Assembly: GCA_945830395.1 (NCBI GenBank)
Contig: CALZYE010000004.1
Span: 1-64,000, forward strand
Length of the DNA: 64,000 bases
Direction: 5' to 3'
Source of the DNA: an uncultured Clostridia bacterium
Lineage (GTDB): Bacteria > Bacillota > Clostridia > Peptostreptococcales > Anaerovoracaceae
Shown here one piece after another: positions 8,381 to 17,263 of the stretch. Within the stretch, counting starts at the first letter, position 1, and every line of letters begins with the position of its first letter. The notes under the pieces are model-generated. The model had not been told where the DNA came from and did no database searches. It was given only the letters and a program-made list of their open reading frames with translations. Both the position numbers and the translations under genes were made by a program.

Positions 8381-9961
8381 ATGAACCGATACAGACTGTC
8401 TCAATTTAAACTGAATATAGGCGAAGATATAAGTGAAATCTCAGATAAACTCATAAGGTTATACGGGAAAAGTAAAACTGATAAGAAGATGAAAGTTTCA
8501 GACATAAAAATTGTGAAACATTCAATTGATGCCAGAAGAAAAGATAATGTTTATCATGTATATACATTGGATTTTTCCACTAATTTCAGACTTAAGCTGC
8601 CTGCCCCAAATGACAGCATGTATCAGGGCGTTGAGTGCGGGGATTTGCCCATGGAGGACTCTCCTGTAATTGTAGGATTTGGTCCCTGCGGCATGTTTGC
8701 AGCCCTTGTTTTAGCGGAGAGAGGATATAAGCCTGTAGTAGTTGAGAGGGGTTCTTCTATTGAAGAGAGAGTTTTAAAGGTGGATAAATTCTGGACAAAG
8801 GGAATTCTCAATACTGAATGCAATGTTCAGTTTGGAGAGGGTGGCGCAGGAACATTTTCAGACGGCAAGCTGACTTCCGGAATTAAGGACCCCAGGAAGA
8901 GAAAAGTTTTGGAATCCTTTGTGGAGTTTGGAGCAAATCCTGAAATCATGTATGAGCAGAAACCCCATATAGGTACAGACATACTAAGGAGCGTGGTTAG
9001 AAATCTTAGAAAAAGGATTACAGACCTTGGAGGAAAGGTTCTGTTTGATACGAGGTTAGAAGACATAGAAATAACAGATGGAAAAGTTCAGGGTATAGAG
9101 GTTTTTAATGGAGATAAAAGGAATTTTATTAAAACCTCAAACTTGATTCTTGCCATAGGACATAGCGCAAGAGATACATTCTCCATGTTGAAAGATATAG
9201 GGCTTGAGATGGAGCAGAAACCCTTTTCCATAGGCGTTAGAATTGAGCATCCGCAAAAGGTTATAGATGAGGGGCAATATGGAGATTTTGCAAGGTTCAC
9301 ACATTCTCACGGAAATCGCAGCGAAGCTGAAGCGCTGCTGCCTCCTGCAGTGTATAACTTGGTGCATCACTGCAAAAACGGCAGAGGTGTATACACTTTC
9401 TGCATGTGCCCCGGTGGAGAGGTGATTGCCGCAGCCTCTGAAGAAAACGGTGTTGTGACCAACGGCATGAGCTACAGCAGAAGAAACAGCGGAACGGCAA
9501 ACAGCGGGCTTCTTGTGGATGTACGGATAAGTGATTTTGGAAGCGACGATGTACTTGCAGGTGTAGAGTTTCAGCGAAAATATGAAAAGCTTGCCTTTTC
9601 CAACAGCGAAGGAGGATATAGACCTGTGGAAGCCACATGGGGAGATATAAAATCCGAAAATGAAAAAGGTATGAAATTGATCAATTCTCTGCCGAAATTT
9701 GCCATAGAATCCATGAAGGAGGCGATGCCTAACCTGGGGAAAAAGCTGAAAGGCTTTGACAGTGACAAAAGTGTATTGAAGGCTGTGGAGACAAGGAGCT
9801 CATCGCCGGTCAGGCTTTTGAGAAATAAAGAGCTGGAGAGCAATATTAGAGGTCTGATGCCGGGAGGTGAAGGCGCAGGCTATGCAGGAGGTATTATGAG
9901 CTCCGCCGTTGACGGAATAAAACTTGCGGAAAAAATCATATCCAAATATAGAAATTTCTAA
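8381..9961 (+). CDS. Uncharacterised FAD-dependent dehydrogenase (COG2509)
   Basis: This 526-aa flavoprotein matches the COG2509 family. After an N-terminal domain of about 90 residues, a dinucleotide-binding fold contains VIVGFGPCGMFAALVLAERG and PVVVERG. It is followed by the family-typical NVQFGEGGAGTFSDGKLTSG. The C-terminal LMPGGEGAGYAGGIMSSAVDG is the FAD-binding end motif. The family is conserved across anaerobic Bacillota, but its substrate is unknown. The gene stands alone, with a terminator before it. GAGAGG precedes the ATG. Confidence 0.88.
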   Translation: MNRYRLSQFKLNIGEDISEISDKLIRLYGKSKTDKKMKVSDIKIVKHSIDARRKDNVYHVYTLDFSTNFRLKLPAPNDSMYQGVECGDLPMEDSPVIVGFGPCGMFAALVLAERGYKPVVVERGSSIEERVLKVDKFWTKGILNTECNVQFGEGGAGTFSDGKLTSGIKDPRKRKVLESFVEFGANPEIMYEQKPHIGTDILRSVVRNLRKRITDLGGKVLFDTRLEDIEITDGKVQGIEVFNGDKRNFIKTSNLILAIGHSARDTFSMLKDIGLEMEQKPFSIGVRIEHPQKVIDEGQYGDFARFTHSHGNRSEAEALLPPAVYNLVHHCKNGRGVYTFCMCPGGEVIAAASEENGVVTNGMSYSRRNSGTANSGLLVDVRISDFGSDDVLAGVEFQRKYEKLAFSNSEGGYRPVEATWGDIKSENEKGMKLINSLPKFAIESMKEAMPNLGKKLKGFDSDKSVLKAVETRSSSPVRLLRNKELESNIRGLMPGGEGAGYAGGIMSSAVDGIKLAEKIISKYRNF

Positions 9962-10076
9962 ACCGGGCAAATACGGCTGAGCTGGGAAGAGCAGAGAAAT
10001 TTTTAAACTCAACCGAAAGTTCCTGTTAAAAAATGAAGTTTTGTTGTAGTCTTTAGCAAGGAAGGAGGTGCCCGAT

Positions 10077-10688
10077 ATGGATCAGGTTAAAATCGGAAAA
10101 TTTATAGCCCTTTGCAGAAAAGAGAAAGGCATGACCCAGGCAGATTTGGCAGAAAAGCTTGGAATCAGCGATAGAGCCGTATCGAAATGGGAAACGGGAA
10201 AATCCCTTCCCGATTCCGGAAATATGTTGGAGCTGTGTGAATATATAGGTATCACCGTTAATGAACTTCTGTCGGGCGAAAAAATTATGACGGAGGACTT
10301 TGGGAAAGCCGCTGATGAGAATTTGCTGAAGTTAAAAAAAGAAAATGAAGAGCAGGTAAAACGAATGTTGAATCTGGAAAATGTCATAGGCTATTTATCA
10401 GCTATTTCATTTTTGATTTTAATTTTTACGGCATCCTATGTAAAAATGGAGATGTTGGCGCGAGTTATTCTCATTTTGCTCGGTATTACAATTTTTGTTG
10501 TGGGAGTTGTCTACTGCATTTTGATTGAGCAGAAGGCGGGCTACTACCGGTGCGGAGAATGTGGAAACAGATATGTTCCTACCTATAAGCAGGTACTTTT
10601 TGCTCGCCATAGGGGGAGAACCCGTTATATGACCTGTCCGCAATGCGGAAAAAGAACATGGCAGAAGAAAGTGACAGGCAGGGAATAA
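10077..10688 (+). CDS. XRE-family regulator with membrane segments and zinc-ribbon tail
   Basis: A 203-aa protein. Residues 5-60 form a Cro/C1-type HTH (IALCRKEKGMTQADLAEKLG, ISDRAVSKWETGKSLPD). A charged linker follows, then two hydrophobic segments at about 105-122 and 127-148. The C-terminus has two CxxC pairs (CGECGNRY and CPQCGKRTW) forming a likely zinc ribbon. The ATG at 10077 follows AAGGAGG by 8 nt; the GTG at 10068 overlaps that site and is rejected. This layout suggests a membrane-tethered regulator. Signal and targets are unknown. Confidence 0.82.
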   Translation: MDQVKIGKFIALCRKEKGMTQADLAEKLGISDRAVSKWETGKSLPDSGNMLELCEYIGITVNELLSGEKIMTEDFGKAADENLLKLKKENEEQVKRMLNLENVIGYLSAISFLILIFTASYVKMEMLARVILILLGITIFVVGVVYCILIEQKAGYYRCGECGNRYVPTYKQVLFARHRGRTRYMTCPQCGKRTWQKKVTGRE

Positions 10689-10703
10689 CAGAACAATGAG
10701 ATG

Positions 10704-10742
10704 AACCCCTTCCGCCGGATAAAGTCTGACGGAAGGGGTTTT
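10704..10742 (+). terminator. Terminator after the XRE gene
   Basis: AACCCCTTCCG (10704-10714) pairs with CGGAAGGGGTT (10730-10740), then TT. The gene to the right converges, so it may serve both strands. Confidence 0.75.
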
Positions 10743-10840
10743 GCGATAAAAGGCTGATGTGCATAAAAATCCCACGGTCTAAGCCGACCTTAAAATGTTA
10801 GACAGATAAGGCGATGCAATTAAGCACCCAACAGTGGATT

Positions 10841-12364
10841 TTATTTTTTTACCAGTGAATTTCCCGTCATCTCTTTCGGGATTTCAAGCCCCATGAGATC
10901 CAGCATGGTGGGAGCTATGTCCGCAAGTTTTCCGCCGTCTGAAAGCATGGAAGGGCTATGGCTTATGTGGACAAGAGGTACCTTGTTTAAGGAGTGGGAT
11001 GTGACCGCATTTCCGTCGCTGTCAAGCATTACATCTGCATTGCCATGGTCTGCGGTGAGCAGTATCTGACCGCCTGCTTCAAGGACCGCCGCCTCAATTT
11101 GAGGTATGCAGGAATCCAGCGTTTCTATGGCTTTTATTGCGGCATCCATGACCCCTGTATGCCCTACCATGTCAGCATTGGCGAAATTCAGTATAATCAT
11201 GTCGTATATATCTTTTTCGATGGCGTAAATGACCTTTGATGTGACCTTCTGTGCGCACATTTCGGGTTGGAGATCGTAGGTGGCAACCTTTGGAGAGGGA
11301 ACAAGGATTCTGTCCTCGTTGTCATTTGGTTCTTCCACACCTCCGTTGAAGAAAAATGTCACATGGGCATATTTTTCGGTTTCTGCAATCCTGAGCTGGT
11401 GCATGCCCAGGCTTGCGATATATTCGCCGAGGGTGTTTTTATATGTTTCCGGAGGATAAGCGATTTTTACATTGGGCATCGAGGCATCGTATTCCGTCAT
11501 GCATACATAGGTAAGGTCTTTTAATGTTTTAGTCCTTTCAAAACCGTCGAAATTTTCATCTACGAAAGCTCGAGTTATTTCACGGGCGCGGTCAGGACGG
11601 AAGTTGAACATGATTACGGAGTCGCCGTCCTGCACAGTAGTCCTTGCGACTACTGTGGGGAAAACGAATTCATCGTTTTCCCCGCGCCCGTAGGCATTGT
11701 CGATGGCTTGGGTTGCAGTTGAAGCTGACTTCCCCTGACCGAGAGTCATCGCATCATAGGCTGACTTCACCCTTTCCCATCGCTTATCTCTGTCCATAGC
11801 ATAGTAACGACCGGAAATTGTTGCGATTTCACCAATCCCCAGCTCTGAAATCTTTGTTTCCAAGGTAGATATATATTCCTTTGCACACCTTGGCGGCACA
11901 TCTCTTCCGTCTAAGAAGCAATGAAGAGCAACCTTGGTGAGACCTTTATTCTCAGCCATCTCCATCAGGGAGAACAGATGGTCTATGTGACTGTGGACTC
12001 CTCCATCTGAAAGAAGCCCGAAAAAATGAAGAGTTTTATCTGCCTTTTTTGCATTTTCCATAGCTTCCGACAAAGCTTTATTTTTAAATAGAGCGCCGTT
12101 TTCCGCCTCCTTCGTAATCCTGGTCAAATCCTGATATATTATTCTGCCGGCGCCTATGTTGAGATGACCGACTTCGGAATTTCCCATTTGGCCCTTCGGA
12201 AGTCCGACAAACTCCCCGCAGGCGTTCAGTTTTGTCATGGGATATTTTGAAAAAATTCTATCAAGATTAGGCCTCTTTGCCTGAGAAATAGCATTTCCAT
12301 AGCTGTTTTCATTCAGACCGAAACCGTCCATTATTAAAAGCATCATAGGTTTTTTTGTAGACAT
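10841..12364 (-). CDS. gpmI: 2,3-bisphosphoglycerate-independent phosphoglycerate mutase
   Basis: The 507-aa enzyme interconverts 3- and 2-phosphoglycerate in glycolysis using two metal ions and a phosphoserine intermediate. Near the N-terminus MLLIMDGFGLN supplies a metal ligand. GQMGNSEVGHLN carries the catalytic serine at about residue 62. FHFR-like substrate residues appear as MFNFRPDRAREITRAF, and C-terminal ILLTADHGNADVM plus VTSHSLNKVPLV carry further metal ligands. The ATG at 12364 follows AAGAGGTG; the open frame upstream to 12439 has no ribosome site. The gene is monocistronic rather than in a gap-pgk-tpi cluster. Confidence 0.96.
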   Translation of the reverse strand: MSTKKPMMLLIMDGFGLNENSYGNAISQAKRPNLDRIFSKYPMTKLNACGEFVGLPKGQMGNSEVGHLNIGAGRIIYQDLTRITKEAENGALFKNKALSEAMENAKKADKTLHFFGLLSDGGVHSHIDHLFSLMEMAENKGLTKVALHCFLDGRDVPPRCAKEYISTLETKISELGIGEIATISGRYYAMDRDKRWERVKSAYDAMTLGQGKSASTATQAIDNAYGRGENDEFVFPTVVARTTVQDGDSVIMFNFRPDRAREITRAFVDENFDGFERTKTLKDLTYVCMTEYDASMPNVKIAYPPETYKNTLGEYIASLGMHQLRIAETEKYAHVTFFFNGGVEEPNDNEDRILVPSPKVATYDLQPEMCAQKVTSKVIYAIEKDIYDMIILNFANADMVGHTGVMDAAIKAIETLDSCIPQIEAAVLEAGGQILLTADHGNADVMLDSDGNAVTSHSLNKVPLVHISHSPSMLSDGGKLADIAPTMLDLMGLEIPKEMTGNSLVKK

Positions 12365-12489
12365 ATTACACCTCTTGTCAAATTTCAGTAATACTTGGAT
12401 TTCTTTTAAAATCATACCATATTGATTGCAATTCAACAATGTTTGAGGAACAAAAATGTGGTATACTTGAGGGGCGAAGGAGGAAGCTT

Positions 12490-15400
12490 ATGCCTAATTG
12501 GACGAGAGAGCAGAAACAGACTATAGAGCAGCGAGATAAGAACATTCTCGTTGCAGCCGCAGCAGGCTCAGGTAAAACGGCAGTTCTTGTTGAGAGAATA
12601 AAGAAAATGGTTACAGAGGAAGAGATTCCCATTAATTCTATGCTGATAGTCACATTTACAAATGCCGCCGCATCTGAAATGCGTGAGAAGATTAGAAAGG
12701 CTTTGAAAAAGAAGATTGTGGATAATCCCAAGCTTAAAGAACAGCTTGATATTTTGCCAAGGGCTAATATAAGCACATTCCACGCCTTTGCGCTGGAGGT
12801 TATAAGGCAGTTCAGCTACGAAATAGATTTAGACCCGGATTTTTCCATATGCGATGAGGCGCAGGCGGCAGTGCTGATAGAGGACAGCCTTGAACAGCTT
12901 CTTGAAGAATACTACGAGGAATTTTCACCGGAATTTATACAGTTTTTAGACTGGTACGGCAGTGAAAAGAGCAACGAGGGCATAAAAGATATAATCAGAA
13001 ATTTATATAGGACCTTAATGTCCATGCCCGAGCCTTTCTCTGAGATGAAAAAACGAATAGAAGAACTTAAAACCCCCGGGGATTTTAAGAGCACAACCGG
13101 CTATGCTTTTTTGCTGGAAATTCTCAGAGACTCCTTCCGGAAGGCCTTTGAATTTTCCAAAGAGGCGCAGGAACAGCTTCTTGAGATGAATCTGGACAGG
13201 CTGGCAGATGCAGTTCGGGAGGAAGTGGATTTTTATCATAAGTTGGAGCAAATGGCTCGGGAGGAAAAAATTGAGGACATAGAACTGTATATAAAGAATA
13301 AACCGCAAGTAACTCTGAGAGCAAACAAAGAAGAAAAGGAAATCTACGGGGATATAAAGGATGCGGTAAGTGATAAAAGGAAGGCGGCAAAGCAAATCGC
13401 AGATGGGATAAGAGATAAATTTTTCCCTCAGAAAATCAATTTGAGGATTGATTCCTTGAAGTTATGCTACCCCGTTGCACGGACTTTGCAAAAGCTTATT
13501 CTGGACTTTGACGGTATTTTTCATGAAAAAAAAGCTGAGAAAAAGATAATAGATTTTAACGATATTGAGCATTATTGTTACGAAATATTGAAAAAAGAAG
13601 CTGTGGGGGACTTCTACAGGGAAAAATTCACATACATATTTATTGACGAATACCAGGACACAAGTCTTCTGCAAGAGGCGATTATCGGCAAAATATCAAG
13701 AAAAAATAATTTGTTCATGGTGGGAGATATTAAGCAGAGCATATATAAATTCAGACTGGCGGAGCCTGAGATTTTTCAGAAAAAATATGAAAAATATGCA
13801 GAGGCGGAAGAAGAATTGTCCGTGAAAATCGACTTAAACAGGAACTTCAGAAGCAAACCCGTTATTTTAGATTGGATTAACGCCAGGTTCAAAGACACCA
13901 TGACCGGATACGATGAGGACGCCTATCTTTATCACGGGAAGGAGTACCGGGGAAAATATTCTTTTGAGCCTGAACTGAGGCTGATTGAAACTGCAGGAGA
14001 TGATGTCTGCGAAGAGATAAGGGATATGAAAGCGGCAGAGCTTGAGGCTCTTGAGGTTTGCAGACTGATTAGGGAGAACTTGGGGAAGGAATACGAAACT
14101 TTGGAGGAAATAGACGGAACTTCTGTGGCTGCCCTGCATAAGATAAAGTTTAGAGACATAGTTATACTTATGCGCTCCCTTACAAAAGCCGGAATTTTCA
14201 TGGACGCAATGAAAAAATGCGGGATTCCCTGTTACGCCGACGATTCGGAAAACTATTTTGACACAGTGGAAATAAATGTATTCATGAATTTGCTCAAGCT
14301 CATGGACAACAAGTACCGGGACATACCGTTTTTAAGCGTTTTGAGGTCGGAAATTTTCGGATTTACCACTGATGAATTGGCAAAGATCAGAATTTTGCAC
14401 AGCAAAGATTCGTATGTGGAGGCATTTCTTGCCGCAGCAAATGATGAAAAGTCGCAAGATGAATTTGTCCTAAAGTGCAAGGGAGTTATCAAGCATCTGG
14501 AGAAGTGGAAGGCATGGAGCATGTCCATGCCGCTTCCGGAATTTGTATGGAAACTGCTTTTGGAAACCGGGTACTACATGGCTTGCGGGGCAATGCCCGG
14601 CGGCAGTCAGAGACAGGCAAATTTAAGGGCTTTGTGCGATAAGACTCAGAGTTTTGCTGAGGGAGGTCAAAGTTCGCTGTACGGATTTTTGCAGTATATA
14701 GAAAATGTTAAAAAGAACAAAGTTAAGATGGGACAGGTTAAGCTCCTCGGTGAAAATGATGATGTTGTAAGGATTATGACGATTCATAAGAGCAAGGGAC
14801 TGGAATTTCCCGTCGTTATATGCGCAGGAATGGGAAACAGACTGAATTACACGAAGAGGTCAGACAAAGTTGTTTTCCACAAAGACATCGGGATAGGCAT
14901 GTGTATAGAGGACACGGAAAAAGGCATTGAAAATAAATCCCTAATCTACGACATAATTATGAACCGATTCAAAAAAGAGGAGGTTGAGGAGAATATAAGA
15001 GTGCTTTATGTCGCCTTTACTCGTGCGAAAGAAAAACTCTATTTGACGGGAACGGTCAGCAGTACAGAAAAATATTTAAACAAAAAGGAAAATGGCTTTG
15101 TAAGTGATACTGATTATCTTGGAATTTTAGGAAAAATTCCAAATACAGTGCAGGTGGATATGAGCACCTTGCCGGATTTTGACTGCGATGACGGAGAAGA
15201 TGCGCAGGCGGAAGAAGGCGCCGGGGAAGAAAACATGGAAATTGTAGGCAGAATTTTAGACTACAAATATCCTCATGAGAAAGCCCTGAATATACGCTCA
15301 AAGTATTCTGTCAGCAGCATAAACAAGAAGGCTCATAAACCGACTGTATCTAAAAGCGACGAAGCAGAAGACGGGTATTTGGCAAAAGAAAATACATACC

Positions 15401-16032
15401 TTGATGATGAAAAGCCTGCTGAATCGCAATTTAATCCGTTTCCCTTTGAAACAGAATTTCCTGTACCTGACTTCATGAAGGGTGAAAGAAAGATAACTCC
15501 TGCAGAAAGAGGGACTGTTTATCACAGCGTATTGGAGAAACTGGACTTTGTGAAAGCCTATGAGAATGGAATAGATTACATAGAAGATACAGTAAGAAAT
15601 CTTGTGAAGCGGGGAATTTTATCGGAAAATGAGTCAAAAGAAATTTCGGCCGCTAAAGTTATGGGATTTTTTGAGTCTGATTTAGGAAAAAGAGCTGCCA
15701 GAGCCGCCAAACAAGGACTTTTATACAAGGAACAGCCCTTCAACCTGCTTCTAAAGCAGGATGATGAGGATGTCATGGTTCAGGGTATAATCGACTGTTA
15801 TTTTGAGGAAGACAGTGACCTTGTGTTACTGGATTACAAGACGAATCGGATTGATAATAAAAAAGATTTTTCTGGTGAGTCTGAGAGAATGGAGAAACTG
15901 TACGGAGGGCAGCTGAATCTGTACAGAAAGGCCATTGAACTTGCGACAGGGAAAACGGTCAAGCAAGTTTTCTTATATTTGATTTCCGCAGAAAAGGAAG
16001 TTGAAATTTTGCCACAAAGTATAAACCTGTGA
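12490..16032 (+). CDS. addA: AddA-type ATP-dependent helicase/nuclease
   Basis: A 1180-aa UvrD-family helicase with a C-terminal RecB-type nuclease. Walker A AAAAGSGKTAVL lies at about residues 21-32. Helicase motif II reads FIDEYQDTS, followed by QSIYKFRLAEPEIF; motifs V/VI read TIHKSKGLEFPVV and RVLYVAFTRAKEKLYL. The nuclease domain near 1010-1120 has RGTVYHSVLEKLDF and LVLLDYKTNRID. AddAB processes double-strand breaks to a Chi site for recombination. The ATG at 12490 follows AAGGAGG. addB normally lies directly upstream, but here gpmI is divergent instead, so addB must be elsewhere or absent. Confidence 0.92.
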   Translation: MPNWTREQKQTIEQRDKNILVAAAAGSGKTAVLVERIKKMVTEEEIPINSMLIVTFTNAAASEMREKIRKALKKKIVDNPKLKEQLDILPRANISTFHAFALEVIRQFSYEIDLDPDFSICDEAQAAVLIEDSLEQLLEEYYEEFSPEFIQFLDWYGSEKSNEGIKDIIRNLYRTLMSMPEPFSEMKKRIEELKTPGDFKSTTGYAFLLEILRDSFRKAFEFSKEAQEQLLEMNLDRLADAVREEVDFYHKLEQMAREEKIEDIELYIKNKPQVTLRANKEEKEIYGDIKDAVSDKRKAAKQIADGIRDKFFPQKINLRIDSLKLCYPVARTLQKLILDFDGIFHEKKAEKKIIDFNDIEHYCYEILKKEAVGDFYREKFTYIFIDEYQDTSLLQEAIIGKISRKNNLFMVGDIKQSIYKFRLAEPEIFQKKYEKYAEAEEELSVKIDLNRNFRSKPVILDWINARFKDTMTGYDEDAYLYHGKEYRGKYSFEPELRLIETAGDDVCEEIRDMKAAELEALEVCRLIRENLGKEYETLEEIDGTSVAALHKIKFRDIVILMRSLTKAGIFMDAMKKCGIPCYADDSENYFDTVEINVFMNLLKLMDNKYRDIPFLSVLRSEIFGFTTDELAKIRILHSKDSYVEAFLAAANDEKSQDEFVLKCKGVIKHLEKWKAWSMSMPLPEFVWKLLLETGYYMACGAMPGGSQRQANLRALCDKTQSFAEGGQSSLYGFLQYIENVKKNKVKMGQVKLLGENDDVVRIMTIHKSKGLEFPVVICAGMGNRLNYTKRSDKVVFHKDIGIGMCIEDTEKGIENKSLIYDIIMNRFKKEEVEENIRVLYVAFTRAKEKLYLTGTVSSTEKYLNKKENGFVSDTDYLGILGKIPNTVQVDMSTLPDFDCDDGEDAQAEEGAGEENMEIVGRILDYKYPHEKALNIRSKYSVSSINKKAHKPTVSKSDEAEDGYLAKENTYLDDEKPAESQFNPFPFETEFPVPDFMKGERKITPAERGTVYHSVLEKLDFVKAYENGIDYIEDTVRNLVKRGILSENESKEISAAKVMGFFESDLGKRAARAAKQGLLYKEQPFNLLLKQDDEDVMVQGIIDCYFEEDSDLVLLDYKTNRIDNKKDFSGESERMEKLYGGQLNLYRKAIELATGKTVKQVFLYLISAEKEVEILPQSINL

Positions 16033-16054
16033 GAAAAATATATTTGGAGGTGCT

Positions 16055-16759
16055 ATGGAACTTTTTCAAATCGCTCATATGGAATCCAAGTATAAGGAGA
16101 AATTCGGGATTTCCAGACAGGCAGGTCTGGTTAAGCATGCTGCAGGGCGGATCGTATTTGAGGATTTGTATAGAGAACTTGACAGTGTTCGCGGTCTTGA
16201 AGAATTCTCACATATTTGGATTTTGTGGGGATTTCACAAGAACCCTTCTAAGCGAAGAGGAGAATGGTCGCCGACAGTGAGACCTCCGAAGCTTGGCGGA
16301 AGGCTTCGCAAAGGAGTGTTTGCCACCAGATCGCCTAATCGTCCCAATCCTATAGGGCTTTCCTGTGTGGAAATTTTCGATATAGATATAAATTCGCCGG
16401 GAGGTCCCTTTATCTATGTTTCGGGCGTGGATCTTCTGGACGGAACGCCTATATACGATATTAAACCCTTTATACCCTATGCAGATAATCATCCGGATGC
16501 CAAGGGAGGATTTTCGGAGGCTTCCGCAAAGAAAAATGTCGATGTGGTGGTAAGATGCCCGGAGTTTCAAATGCTTCAAGCCGTTGACAGCAATGCGATT
16601 GTGGAAATCCTGAAGCAGGATCCCAGAGACGCATACGAGAAGAAAGAAAATCATGAGTACGGAATCTTTTACGGTGAATATAATGTAAAATTTCATGCAG
16701 AAAATGATACCATATACATCGACAAGATAGAAAAAGACTCCTTCACAATGACTAAATAA
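16055..16759 (+). CDS. trmO: tRNA (N6-threonylcarbamoyladenosine37-N6) methyltransferase TrmO
   Basis: A 234-aa TsaA/TrmO family protein. The beta-barrel domain has FSHIWILWGFHKNP, then the signature RPPKLGGRLRKGVFATRSPNRPNPIGLSCVEI split over residues 70-105, and GVDLLDGTPIYDIKPFIPYAD. TrmO uses SAM to methylate t6A37 in threonine tRNAs. A C-terminal extension follows the core, as in many bacterial homologues. TTGGAGGTG precedes the ATG. It starts 22 nt after addA and probably shares its transcript. Confidence 0.9.
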   Translation: MELFQIAHMESKYKEKFGISRQAGLVKHAAGRIVFEDLYRELDSVRGLEEFSHIWILWGFHKNPSKRRGEWSPTVRPPKLGGRLRKGVFATRSPNRPNPIGLSCVEIFDIDINSPGGPFIYVSGVDLLDGTPIYDIKPFIPYADNHPDAKGGFSEASAKKNVDVVVRCPEFQMLQAVDSNAIVEILKQDPRDAYEKKENHEYGIFYGEYNVKFHAENDTIYIDKIEKDSFTMTK

Positions 16760-16893
16760 GGGATATAATGAATATTATTTACTGTTTTTATGTGAATATT
16801 GAATAGAAATATGCGTATAAAATGAATAAATATACTATAAAAGCCAATGCATAGTAATAAGGGATTAATACAGAGAAATCTGATTTTGCATTT

Positions 16894-16936
16894 AAACTCT
16901 TGCTTTATTTTTAATAAATAAACGCAGGAGTTTTTT
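16894..16936 (+). terminator. Terminator in the trmO-nhaC intergenic region
   Basis: AAACTCTTGC (16894-16903) pairs with GCAGGAGTTT (16924-16933) with one G-U wobble, followed by more T. The 504-nt gap 16760-17263 otherwise contains AT-rich sequence and the nhaC promoter; I see no convincing gene in it. Confidence 0.6.
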
Positions 16937-17201
16937 GTTGGAAATTTCACAATTACATTATTTAAAACAGCAGTTGATTGAAAGACCGCAGTAATTTCAA
17001 TACAAATGCCGCAAAGCCCCCGGAACCTGCCATATGGAAACAAATGGTATGGAAAGAAAAACGGTAATGTATAAAATGCAGAGCAGGCGCTTTCTTTTTA
17101 CAAGGTATGAATTCATGTATTTTTTTAAGAACTTAAGCAAACTATTCTATCTATACATAGAAATAAAGAATATTTATTTGTTATAAGTTATGGAAATACG
17201 A

Positions 17202-17230
17202 TTGACAAATATGATTAACTGGTGTATATT
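17202..17230 (+). promoter_or_regulatory. Predicted SigA promoter for nhaC
   Basis: A perfect TTGACA (17202-17207) and TATATT (17225-17230) are separated by 17 nt, 34 nt before the start codon. Confidence 0.75.
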
Positions 17231-17263
17231 TTGGATAATGAATGAATGAAAGGAGAAGTTATT

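Noticed and set aside
9297..9638. Cys/His-rich 113-aa minus-strand frame
   Set aside because: Shadow of the COG2509 flavoprotein gene; no ribosome site or independent context.
10780..10815. Possible IS end (AAAATGTTAGACAG)
   Set aside because: Only a short match, without the TG..CCCC terminal part seen in true IS3-type ends.
16693..17043. 116-aa minus-strand frame after trmO
   Set aside because: It crosses a terminator hairpin and the trmO 3' end, has no ribosome site and no recognisable domain.
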